DNA of 64,000 nt from Cenococcum geophilum 1.58. Its lineage: Eukaryota; Ascomycota; Dothideomycetes; Gloniales; Gloniaceae. Below are positions 12,840-22,984 of this stretch, piece by piece. The stretch lies in the NCBI GenBank assembly GCA_001692895.1, contig KV748205.1, positions 1,566,834 through 1,630,833 on the forward strand. Reading direction: 5' to 3'. Numbering within the stretch: position 1 is the first letter of the stretch; every line of letters starts with the position of its first letter. Position numbers and translations under genes: made by a program. The notes under the pieces are model-generated. The model did no database searches. It had not been told where the DNA came from and was given only the letters and a program-made list of their open reading frames with translations.

Positions 12840-13265
12840 CGGGGCACGAAATACGTATAGTATCGTATGCTCTTTGGGATGGTGGTGACTGTCGATTCTA
12901 TTAAGGTAGACTACGTGGTCTATATACTGACGCACCTCCCCCCTAATTAGTTAGTGCTTTAGGGGTGCACCAGACGCGTAAGCGGGTGGTTGGTGCACCA
13001 AACGCGTAAACGCGTACTCGGCGTACCGAGCGCGTAAGCACGCGGTTGGTACGACAGGTGCTGTAATTATACACTAGCGGTACTTGGAAAATGAAACCAC
13101 TTGTATATAGCCTCCGTAATTGCCTTAATAGAACTATAAAACACATAAGAAAATATATAGGAAATCCCTCCTAAGGTGCCTTCTGGGTTGCCTTCCAAAT
13201 GGTACTCTAATCTAGCCGTAAGTCCTGCTTACGGTCCGTAAAATGAACTATATAGCCTTTTAACG
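12840..13265 (-). other. 3' noncoding end of Copia element E2
   Basis: This is a noncoding, relatively CpG-rich stretch on the far side of element F, probably the 3' UTR and LTR of E2. It contains the 28-bp repeats at 12964-13047. A 67-codon open frame on the minus strand here (12943-13146) runs through the repeats and has no recognisable domain, so I do not call it a gene. Confidence 0.5.
12964..13047. repeat. Three CpG-rich 28-bp tandem units
   Basis: Units start at 12964, 12992 and 13020, with a partial fourth at 13048. The first two begin with the palindrome GGTGCACC and all contain (A/G)CGCGTAA. Spacing is exactly 28 bp. CpG density is high against the RIP-mutated surroundings. Confidence 0.85.
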
Positions 13266-13452
13266 TGTCATAGTGCTGCAATGAAGTAGACTGAATAACT
13301 ACGTTGTGGTATAAAGAGGGGAAGAAGGTGGAAAGGGGGTATTATATACAAATAGTAGGGCCGGCCGCCAAGTCGCTAGTGGTGGGCCAGCCAACAGTAG
13401 GGAATAGTACGAGACAGTATGAAATAGTATGCGTTAGGTCAGTGCCGTAACA
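13266..13452 (-). repeat. 3' LTR of element F
   Basis: This 187-bp LTR starts TGTCATAGTGC and ends GTGCCGTAACA in plus-strand reading. It contains motif P3 (GCCGCCAAGTCGCTAG at 13364-13379). It differs from 19995-20181 only by transitions as far as seen. Confidence 0.94.
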
Positions 13453-13583
13453 GTACTTCTCTCCCCTAAACGGTTTGGTCCCCAAACTAAATAGATAACT
13501 TAAAAATAGGTAGTGTACAGGGTTGCCTATTTTCTACCATAAAGATATTAGTTCCGCTTACCGCCCTTAACCGAGCTAATAGC

Positions 13584-13610
13584 GATTTTCCATACCGGGT
13601 ATAGAAAATC
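13584..13610 (-). repeat. Palindromic module P2 in the 3' UTR of element F
   Basis: The near-palindrome GATTTTCC...TAGAAAATC sits around ACCGGGT. Its flanks (CGAGCTAATAG before, CTAATTAG after in plus reading) match element B, but relative to the coding strand it is inverted compared with B. Confidence 0.75.
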
Positions 13611-13708
13611 CTAATTAGTTAGTTTAGTAAGTAAGGTCGGCAGAACTCCATACTGCTACCCAAATTAGTCCGTGTAGCGTTTCTTGGCGAGAATTTGGCC
13701 AATCAGAC

Positions 13709-13731
13709 AACTTTAACCGCTAGTTAAAGTT
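13709..13731 (-). repeat. Palindromic module P1 in the 3' UTR of element F
   Basis: Arms AACTTTAACC and a mutated GTTAAAGTT. On the coding (minus) strand it is followed by GTCTGATTGGCC, matching the flank seen in B, C and G. Confidence 0.8.
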
Positions 13732-13859
13732 CTATAACATCTTAACCACCATAAATTTTAATGCGGTGGTTGGCCGCGACCTCGGCATAACTTTTCTTTA
13801 TCTTATACCTAGTCTAGGGATCCTAGCTTCTTAGGGTGTTGCTTATAGAAGCGCTATAT

Positions 13860-16800
13860 AGCTTATTCGCAACCCTTTAGGTCTTCCTCTAGCTGCCAGG
13901 TTATATCCTTATAATATTTCCATTTAATCTTATAAGTTAGGCCCTAGGGGTCTTCGTCGTATATATTAAGGATTTTCTTAAACTCCCATTTGTCTTCTAT
14001 ATTGCCGTTATTATCTCTCTCTACCACTCGTCCTTGTATATTATAGCGCTCTATAGTATTAATATTTACTTAGCTAGGGATCTCTTTAGCAGCCTAGAGG
14101 CGGACCTTAGATATATAAAAGGATTTATTTACTTAGATGTGGTCTAGGAGGTCTACTATAACTACCCCTTAGTATACTGCGAGTACGGGGTACAGGCCGT
14201 CCCATTTGTCGTCCTATTTCTTCTTAGGTCTATTTATCTTTATATTTTCTAAGCTAACTATAACCATATTACCTTCGTAGAATAACGCGCTCTTATCCCT
14301 ACGGGTATTAGCATTATCTTTATAGCGTTACTATAAAATCCGGGCTAGGGCCTTAAGCTATATTAATATCCGCTTAAAGCGGTTAGCTACAGAGTCTACG
14401 TAAAAGAACTCCTTCTTTGCTTATGTTAATAGTATTAGTAGGTAGGGGCCAACAGGCTCGATTTCGAGGCGAGGGTTAAAGCTATAGTTTGCAAAAAATG
14501 GGGAGATGCCTATACTCTTATTAACTTAGTTATTCGTAGCAAACTTAGTAAGCGGTAGGTAGTTAACCTAGTCGTCCTATATAAAGCTAACAAAAGCACA
14601 AAGGTATTTATTTACGGCGGCGTTAATAATTTTGGTTTAGCCGTCTATTTTTAGGTACTAGGCTAAGCTTAGTTATAAGGTTATCTTAAGGCGTTTACTT
14701 AGTCGTCGCCAGAAGTCGCTAATAAATTGTATACTATAATTAGAGATAATCGTGCTTAGTATACCATAGAGCTTATATATGTTATTAACAAAGCCATTAA
14801 CTAACTCCTCTATTAAGAGTCCTGTTACTAGAACAAGGTATCACATTTTAGTTAGGCGGTCCATAATAATAAGGATATATTTATATGCCTTACCATAGCG
14901 TTGGCATACTAGCAGCATTATAATATAGTTAATTAAGATGTCGGTCTATGGGCAGGCGGGTAATTCTAGTAGCTTTAGGAAACTAGGCGGGGCAGAATAG
15001 GGGGTCTTAGTACAAAAGCATAGGGTATAGTCTTTAATAAAGGTAGCCATAAACTAGGAGATTCCTAGCCACCAGTATATTTAGTTTAAGAGGTTAAGAG
15101 TCTTAACCCAGCTAGAGTAACTAGCGGGGCCGCTGCTATAAAAGCGATAGGTAACTTCTAGGCGGAGGTCTAGGGTATTAGGGACGAAGAGATGTTGGCG
15201 GAAGTAGATCTGTTTATTAACGATACTATATTCTAACTTATTATAACGGAGTAATTTCCTAATTTTCTTTGGCTAATGGCAAGCTTTCCAATTATATAGG
15301 GCTGCCACTATATCTCTTGCGAGTTTATTCTCCTGGTATCCTAGCCAGATTAACTTATCTAGTGACTTTTCGGCTATTTTAGGGTCTAGAGCGGCTATAA
15401 ACTCCGCGTCGTTAGAGTTACAGAACTCGTGTAATAATTCTTCTAAGATTATAGGGTTAACTTTCTGGGGCGGTATAACGACTTAGGCTCGGTAGCGGAG
15501 GCGTTCATTATTAGTGTCCTTAGGCCTTATTCCTAGTAGCCGGCTTAGGGCATTAGGGAGCGTAGCTTTACTACTAGGTCTATATATAATTACAAAGTTA
15601 AATTATAAAAGGAACTCTACCCACCGGACTTAGCGCTAGTTTAGCTACTTAGTAGTTATAAACGTCTATAGGTTCTTATAGTCGGTAATAATTTCAAACA
15701 GCTCCTTAGTCCCTTATAGCTTAGGACACTATTCCTCTAAAGCCTTAATAATAGCTAGGAGTTCTTTGTTATAGATCTCGTAGTTACATTCCAGCGCGGA
15801 GTGCTTTATGGAGAAGAATGCGACCAGTTTTAATTTTCCGTCGTCGTCATACTAGGAAAGGACTCCGCCGGAAGCCTAATTCAATACGTCTATCTCTACC
15901 ACTATTTTCTTCGTATAGTTATAGTATGCTAGTACTAGTGCTAAAGTAAAGGCTCCCTTAAGGGCCTTAAACGATTTAGCTTGTTCTAGTCCCTATAGCC
16001 ATCCAATATCCTTCTTTAGAAGTTTTATTATAGGTATAGCAATAGCAGAGTAGCCTTGGATAAATTGTTAGTAAAAGTTCGCGAAGCCGAGAAATTATTA
16101 TAGTTCTTTAATTAATATTAGGTCCTTCTATTTCTGTAAGGCCTATATCTTCTTAGGGTCCATAGTTATGCTATTAGTTAAGATAATTAAGCCGAGATAT
16201 TTTGTTTTAGTAGAGTAGAACTTAGACTTATTAATATTAATCTAAAGTCCAGCATTACTGAGTCTTTAGATGACTTCATTTACATACTTAGTATACTCAG
16301 CGCGTGTTTTAGAAAAAATAAGGACGTCATTAAGGTAGGCAGTGTAATAGTCGTTAAGGGCGTTATATAGAATATAGTTAATATAGTTCTAGAACATAGC
16401 GGGTGCATTATAGAGGCCAAATAGTATAACTAGTATCTTATAGAGTCCGAACCAGGTAATAAATACTATAAGCTACTTATAGCCCTCCGTAATCCAGATC
16501 CGGTTAAACGCAGTAATCACATTAAGTTTAGTAAAATACTTAGCGCCATAAAGTGCGTTAAGTATCTCGCGGATTAGTGGCAGTAGGTATTAATTCTTAA
16601 TAGTAACTATATTTAGGCCTCGGTAGTTGTAGTAGATTTATATACCGCCGCCAGGCTTAGCAGCGAGGAGGAGTAGTGCAGTAGCTAGTAAGGTTAATTC
16701 ACGGATAAAACCCTTATCCAGTATCTTATTAATCCATTTCTTTACATACCTAAGTTTAGTAGGTAAGAGTGGTCTATTTTTATAGTACGGGGCCTAGTTT

Positions 16801-18110
16801 CCGGGGGTAATCTTAATTTTATAGTCCCATAGTCGGTAAGGGGGCAGCTTATCTACGTTCTTAGGGAAAAAGTGCTTAATATGTTTACTAAACTCCTTTA
16901 GTAAGCATTATAGAATGTCTTCGCGGGTTAATCCTGGTTTACCTTTTAGGAATTTTTTAACATCGGTATTAACTATCTTCCGACATAAAAGCTCGGGTTT
17001 AGTTTTTAGATTTATCTTAAGGAAGTCATAGAAATAGGGGGGGAGCGCTTTACAGGCTTCCTTTATTATATAGTCGCCTTCCACCAGCCAGCAGAAAGAC
17101 CTTTTTAATAGGTTTAGTACTTCTATTAGGCCTATAGGCAGCTCTTCAAGCAGCTGTCGGTGCTTATCTTATTTAACTAGTTCTACTAGCTCCGCCATAT
17201 AGATCCTTATCACCTTTACGTCTTTTTATTTACAGAACTGGGTAAAATTAATAACACGGGTGCATTTAATATCGTCTAGGTTAGGGTATATCTGGCTCTC
17301 TAGTGCTACGGCTAGGCTAACACAGCTTAATCGGCCCAGGGGGGCGGAAATAAGGCGGTGGCCCTATATAGTACGCGCGGGAGACGGGTATAAGGTTAGG
17401 CGTTACGGTAGCGCGGTTTCTATTATCCGGGTCTTAGTAGTTCCATAGCTAGTCCTTACTATAACGCGAGCTGTAGTGTGCGTATATAGCATATAGCTTA
17501 GTTCTAGGTATTAGGCTAGGCGGCTAGGGTTTAAATAGTGCCTAGGTTAGGGTTGGTTTCTTAATAGTGGCGGTATAAAGCAGACCTTCTTCCTTAGTCT
17601 TAGCAGGGCTAGCTGGCCCGTTATTTTAGTCTTAAGTGCTAGGTTAGTCCAGTCTTTTACTATCTTGTTTCTTTACAGCTATACGGGCTCCCCTTCATTA
17701 GGAACGTCTTCTACTATTAAAGCTTTATATATAGTCCTAGGCACTAGGCTTAGTAGTGCTAAGTATCTACATAGGGCGTCCCTACTAACGTCGGCTATCC
17801 CCTACAGGAGGTAGTGCCTAGAGTAATAGTCTAAGTTAAAGCGGATCTTAAGTTTCCTAAAGCTGGGACAGGGCTCGTGCTTCTAAAGCCAGGGCATACT
17901 TAGGATAATTAGGGTAGTAGGCGAGAGTTTAGTAATAAAAAAGAGCATAGCTTTAGTATAGAGGCCGATTAATATTCGGGCGGTAAAGTAGTCCATAATA
18001 AGCGAAGTTGGGATACCGTCTACAAGGCATAGTGGCCTAGGTACTAGCAGCTTCTTAGTTATAACGTTATACTTTCTTATAATAGACTCTACGTCGGCAA
18101 ATGCCATTAT
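13860..18110 (-). pseudogene. Element F pol (protease to chromodomain)
   Basis: Protease and RT share one minus-strand frame (codon starts 18107 and 16337). The protease segment is open at 17883-18107. The RT motif is YLNDVLIFS at about 16337-16311, with one Asp of YLDD changed to Asn. RNase H lies at about 15650-16050. The integrase lies at about 14650-15450. The C-terminal chromodomain at about 13880-14040 shows DKWEFKKIL, LTYKIKWK, ITW and EEDLKG. Stops are scattered and of RIP type. The protein would have copied and inserted the element; it cannot be made now. Confidence 0.88.
17883..18107 (-). pseudogene. Open retropepsin segment of element F
   Basis: This 74-residue open stretch lies just after the protease active site. 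Upstream in frame reads L-V-D-S-S-S, the degenerate DSG. It contains the LCLVDGIPTS and LIILSMPWL segments typical of fungal Gypsy proteases, where the last motif is usually LGMPWL. The ATG is internal. It is a surviving piece of pol. Confidence 0.85.
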
Positions 18111-18399
18111 AGTACTACTAGAGTCTACTAGGCTTACTATATTAATATAAACTTAGGGGTATAGGTTACATAATAAGGAGAGTTAGGTTTAAACAAGGAT
18201 TAATTTCTTATTACTATTTACTAATTTAAGATTAAGTAGCAGTTTACTAATAGAAAGGATTAATTAATCTAGTAACAGGGACCTAATCTTCTCATCTTCC
18301 TCCTTATATGGTTTAGACCCTTAGGCGCAACTTAGTCTAAGGGTTTACCTTTTAACAACTAGGGTACAGGGCTGTCTTAGCAGGGCGGTCCAGTATCCA

Positions 18400-19850
18400 T
18401 CTAGCTGGCGGTGTCTATCTCTATTTTAGTTGGGGTATAGAAAGACAATACCTTACTAACAACATGGCCGTGTTTATATTCGCTAGCACAAAGTCGCCAA
18501 TACTAGGCGTTATTAACGGGTTGGGCTCCTATATAGGGCATAATTTGGAGTAACTAAGCCATAGGGTTAAAGGGGGGGGGGTTGTCCGCCGCGGCCATAA
18601 TAGGCTCCGCGATCGCCGCGTCTATAATAGACTCTACGGTCGCCGCGTCCGCGGTTATTTATTCGCGTTATTTAACGGGGTGGCATTAGGACTAGGTTTA
18701 CTATCTTAACGGGGTTATAGGCATTCTTTTAGTGGCTAGGTAGGCTATAGGCAAGGTATAGTCTATTATTAACGCGGCGCTTACACTCCGTGTTTAAGAT
18801 TCTATTAAGGTCTATAGGTTCTCCAGTTACTACTAGGGTTAGGGTTAACATAGGGGCAGGGGCTTAGGTAGGTAGGTGGTGGTTAGCGTTCTTCTTAAGG
18901 TTAGCTTAGTATGCATAGTTTATGAGGTTCTTAGCAAATACATCTATCTGCTTACTCTAACCTGTATAGTTGCTGTCGTTAATTTCATAGGCTAGTCTAA
19001 GTACCAGCTCTTCCATCTTCAAAGAAATAAACTTTTAAAGTAGGTCCACCTTCTATTTATCTATCTTCTTAGCGCGGACTATTAGCTTATTAAGCTCTCC
19101 CTTCTAGGACCAGTAATTACGCTTGCCTTAGGGGAAATAGTTAAGCTTATTCTTTATAACCTAGGTTATATTAAGGACCTCATAGTAGGTAATAAGGTCT
19201 TTAAGCATATCTTCCTTAGTAGGCCATTTCCACATAGATATATTGTTTAGGTTCTCGTATATAAGCTCTAGGCCCTACTTAATAAACTTATAGGCCTTAT
19301 CCTCTAGTATATCTAAGATATAAAGGATTTAGGACTAAACTATATTAAAGTAGTTCTAGTCCCAGTTAAAGACTCCCTTAATCTTAATATGCCAGGTCTT
19401 AAAATTAGCTTATCATTTTAGCGGGGTGCCTTTTCCGCTAAATATTGGCGGGTCTTTAGATCTCCATTTTTTCTGCTAGGTTACTACCGTTATTATAGGG
19501 GTTAATTATTTTAGAACGGTAATAGTCTCTACCTAGGAGTTAATAGTTCCTATCTAGAAAGCGATAAGGGTACTAAGGTTTTTATTGGCTTTCTTGTTGG
19601 CGGTGTTTATATTATATATACACTATAGTCCTACTTTAATGTTGTTAAGGAACTCATTAGTATAGTTAATAAGGGTAAGGTAAGCTTTACTAGGCTTAAA
19701 AGTCTTAGGGTATAGTAGGGAGCGGCAGATTATCCACGCGATATTAGGGTATGTCTCTATAAATAGGTCTATAAAAACGTCGCGGGGGTTCTAGGTTTCG
19801 GCCATTTCGGCGTTATTAGTGTCGCCCATCTAGGCGCTAGGTAAAAACTA
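18400..19850 (-). pseudogene. Element F gag
   Basis: The minus-strand frame around 19019 reads KMEELVLRLAYEINDSN, then AKNLINYAY, continuing to an Arg/Gly-rich stretch (RGRGDRR, near 18640-18580). A run of ten C (minus strand; G10 at 18572-18581) follows, after which the sensible frame changes by one base. The next part has a Cys/His-containing segment (LCASEYKHGHVVSK), possibly a nucleocapsid-type finger but not canonical. The start is not determined. Confidence 0.65.
18572..18581. repeat. G10 homopolymer in F gag
   Basis: Ten consecutive G on the plus strand. The Gag frame changes at this point, so the run length is either a replication-slippage mutation or a sequencing error. Confidence 0.8.
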
Positions 19851-19994
19851 AGGATTGTTCTAGGACTATGCTAGGGACGTGTTGGTTTTAGCAGAGGCGT
19901 ATATAGGTCGCGATTGCTCTAGGGCGGAGGTTAATTAGCTAGGGTATGGGGAATCAGTGATCACAATAGGGCGTAAATTAAAGATACCACAAAC

Positions 19995-20181
19995 TGTCAC
20001 AGTGCTGCAATAAAGTAGACTAAATAACTACGTTATAGTATAAAGAGGGGAAGAAGGTGGAAAGGGGGTATTGTATATAAATAGTAGGGCCGGCCGCCAA
20101 GTCGCTAGTGGTAGGCCAGCTAATAGTAGGGAACAGTACGAGACAGTATAAAACAGTATGCGTCAGGTCAGTGCCGTGACA
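19995..20181 (-). repeat. 5' LTR of element F
   Basis: This 187-bp LTR starts TGTCACAGTGC and ends GTGCCGTGACA, keeping both ends closer to the original than its partner. Motif P3 is at 20093-20108. The target duplication TAACA follows. Confidence 0.94.
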
Positions 20182-21951
20182 TAACAGGCCGTAAATGTAC
20201 CGTACGGCCTTCTAACGGGCCGTAACTAAACCATAAATACTCCGTTAGTCTTGCTCTACCCATTCTATAACCTTTAGGTTAAGCTTATTTGTGTTAATTA
20301 GGGTTTTAAAAGCTTAACATGGCTTTGCCTTAGTTATAGCGTCTACTAGGTTGTCTTTACTGCTGATCTATTTGACCTTTATAATCTCGCGTCGTTTATA
20401 GGCCTAACGTAAGCACATTAGGTCGACTATAAGCCTCTTCTCCTATATCGTGCCTAGTTTAACTAGGTAGTTGTAGAGGGACTTTAAATTGGTGTATAAA
20501 ACCAGGGGTAGCTGCTCCAATTATAGGATCTTCTGGATTGTTAATTTGATTACGGCTGCTATATTAAAGCCATAGGCTAGTATATATAGTTTAGAAGCTA
20601 GTATACTGCGGGTTACTTACTTGCATTTAATTAAAGACCAATATAGTATATTTACATCTTAATTATAGTCCGTAAGTACGATTATAAAGCCGATTTGCGA
20701 TAACAGGTCCCTATTATTGGCGAAGGAGGCGTCTATAAATACTATTACGCTAATGGAATTTAGGTCTAGCGGTATAAAAGTAAGTCCTCTTATTATATTA
20801 TTAATCTGCCATTAAATGCGCTTATTAAGCTGCTTAACATTTTCTTCTTATAGATCTACTGCCTGGGCCGCAAAGGACAAGTTATAGGCAGATTTAGGTT
20901 GGTAGACTGTGGTAATATAGGCGCCTCTTACACGTTGTGCAGCGTATTAGTCCTTTATATTTACGGTCTTACGGGTCTTTTCGCGGGAACTGGTAAGGTC
21001 CGTAGGCTTTACTATAACAAGCTTTAGGTTTTAAGCTTGGCGTTCCTAGGTTAGCTAAATTAAGTTGCCCTTTTATATAATTAAGCCTCTGTTAAACTTA
21101 ATTGGAGTCTACTTAGTTAACTACTCTTACGGCTTTGCTAGGAACTTAGCCCTTTATAATTTAGTCTCTTTGGCGTCTATAAAAGTCCGGTCCGCTAAGA
21201 AGAGGGTATTATCTATTTAGAGTCTAACAATACTAAGGCCGTTTAATAGTATGTATAGAAGGCAGGGGTCGTAGGTTAACTGTTCCGTTTTGAGTTTACG
21301 GACGTAATGCTAGTGGTATATTTTAAACCAGTGGTTTCTAGCTTCTGGCACTCCGTAAAGAGGTTTTACAACCTATAAAATTGTTCCTAGTTGCAGGTTA
21401 AGCTTAAGGGGTAGTCATATAAAGATATTCCTACTTAGGTAGGTATTAGACTGCACGTAGGCTTATAAGATATCCTGTAAGTAGAGGGCTACGGGTTTAG
21501 TTTACTATAGTCTAGGCATAAGTACAAGTATAATCCATTAACTAACTCGTTAAATTGTAGGCGATTGCGTAAGGACTAAACCCTTTCCTTAGTTTTTATA
21601 AGCTTATATAATAAGCCTTAACTTTTTAAAGGCTTTGTTAGTACTAGGGTGCTTAATTTTGTTAATAAAGCGCGAATTAAATATACGGACGCCTTGCGGA
21701 ACGTCTCTCTCTATTATAACCGCAAAGACGCCCTTTTTAAGTAGTCCGTTAATCTCTTTACGTTATAAGTCCGTAAAAGGGGTTTCCTATACTAAAACTA
21801 ATATATCTATAGGCGGAGATTGCCTTGCGGATATACTTATAGAGGTTAGGTAATTCTCCGTTACGGGGTTCTTATAGGGGCGTCCTCGGCTACGCTTTAC
21901 GGTAGGTTTAGTAGGTTTAGTAGGTTTCTAGGGGACCTCTAGGGTAGGCAA

Positions 21952-22059
21952 AGGTGCTTCTAGTTTATTTAATTCGGCGGGTATTTCTAGTTTACCTAAT
22001 TTAGCGGGTGCTTCTAGTTTGTCTAGCTTGGCGGGTGCTTCTAGTTCATCTGGCTCAAT
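21952..22059 (-). repeat. 27-bp tandem repeat coding a 9-residue linker repeat
   Basis: Four units of 27 bp, in frame with E2 pol on the minus strand, encode variants of KLEAPAKLD. This charged, Pro/Ala-containing linker joins integrase to RT. The periodicity shows it grew by slippage within the coding frame. Confidence 0.8.
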
Positions 22060-22200
22060 GTTATAGGTGTTTTTAGACCGAAAATAGGGTTTTACAGACG
22101 TGCTTCTAAAGCTTGTCGGTCCGCTAGGGAGCTATATATAGCAGGTCTCGTCTTCTACAGCTAGTAGACGGTAAGGTCCAGTCTAATTACCGCTTTTACG

Positions 22201-22464
22201 CTATATAAGGACTTCAGAATTAAGCGGGAGGTTGTGTACTAAGGTCGTATTAGGTCCGTTACGGTAGTATAGGGCGTTATTAACAGTTTGTTTGGCCCGT
22301 AATTTGACTATTTCGGCCATTACCTTCCGTATTATAGCTGCTCGATCTATAACGGACGGGGCAGGAGGGTCCAGTTTGCTCATCCTTAGGTAGGCTCCAT
22401 AGACTAAGAGGGTAGGTACTAGTCCGTTAGGGCCAGCGGTATCGTTAACGGCTTTTACGGCCAT
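22201..22464 (-). pseudogene. Open integrase C-terminal segment of Copia E2
   Basis: This 87-residue open stretch contains AVKAVNDTAGPNGLVPTLLV, YGAYLRMS and RNGPNTTLVHNLPLNSEV. These are hallmark segments of the fungal Copia integrase C-terminal region, downstream of the catalytic core. It is internal to pol, and its ATG is not a true start. It has escaped stops although flanking parts of the same frame have not. Confidence 0.9.
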
Positions 22465-22984
22465 CTGTAAAGCCAGTTCTTTTTAGATATTTTTACACTC
22501 GTCCGTAATAATCTGGTAAGCTCTCTATAGAGCTAGGTAAGCTCGCTTAATAAGCCTAATAGACTAGTGCGCCTTAACTAGAACGGCTTTTATTAAAATA
22601 GCTATAGCCGTAGCGTACTATTAGAATTCCTTACTAATGAAGTTCCTACCGGCGTTATAGGTAATATACTCAGAAGGTCCAAGGTATGTGTTAATCTAGT
22701 AGGTCCGTAAAATGTCCCAAGTATATTTTATGGATATATTTTGCAACCAACGGGCGGCTTAATAGCGGGTTGCCTCGTCAATTATATATAATACTGGACT
22801 GCCGTTAATATACATAATATCCACGTATACTAAGTGGTTGAAGTTAAGGTCCTTATAAAGGGTAAACTTAAATCGGCACGTAAGGAGCTGTATTTGTCGC
22901 TATTATAATAGGCTTAATAAATCGCCAGTGCCCTAAATGCAAGCACACGATTTCTACTGTAGGTGGATTGGTATAATATAAGCT

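Larger units (their letters stand above)
13266..20181 (-). mobile_element. Ty3/Gypsy chromovirus F, complete, nested in Copia E2
   Basis: This is a 6916-bp element with two 187-bp LTRs. The target duplication is TAACG on the left (13261-13265) and TAACA on the right (20182-20186); the single difference is a transition. The purine tract read on the minus strand (AGGGGAGAGAAGTAC, next to 13453) and the protein order fix the minus orientation. Protein order from high to low coordinates is gag, protease, RT, RNase H, integrase, chromodomain. Palindromes P1 and P2 occupy the 3' UTR. Confidence 0.95.
12840..22960 (-). mobile_element. Ty1/Copia element E2, interrupted by element F
   Basis: The Copia order integrase-RT-RNase H runs on the minus strand from 22960 down to about 20250. 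Sequence resumes beyond element F at 13265 with a noncoding 3' part. F is inserted with target duplication TAACG/TAACA (13261-13265 and 20182-20186), which proves that 13265 and 20187 were once adjacent. The 5' part (gag and 5' LTR) is missing at the boundary with the Plavaka-like element near 22960. No matching LTR pair was found, so the outer limits are uncertain. Confidence 0.75.
20187..22960 (-). pseudogene. Copia E2 pol (integrase, RT, RNase H)
   Basis: Minus strand, high to low. The integrase core at about 22880-22200 shows FKFTLYKDLNFNHLVYVDIM, IIDEATRY and ISIKYTWDILR, then the KAVNDTAGPNGLVPTL segment. A 9-residue repeat linker lies at 21952-22059. The RT motif I-D-N-T-L-F-L-A-D is at about 21175-21225, where IDD is usual. 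RNase H at about 20520-20750 shows VFIDASFANNRDLLSQ and an SILASKLY motif. RNase H ends near 20250. Stops are RIP type. The N-terminal gag and the HHCC domain are lost or beyond recognition at 22960. Confidence 0.85.

Noticed and set aside
12943..13146. 67-codon minus-strand open frame as a gene
   Set aside because: It runs through the 28-bp CpG-rich repeats and matches no domain.
17260..17448. 62-codon plus-strand open frame
   Set aside because: It lies antisense inside the pol region of element F, whose minus-strand protein is recognised.
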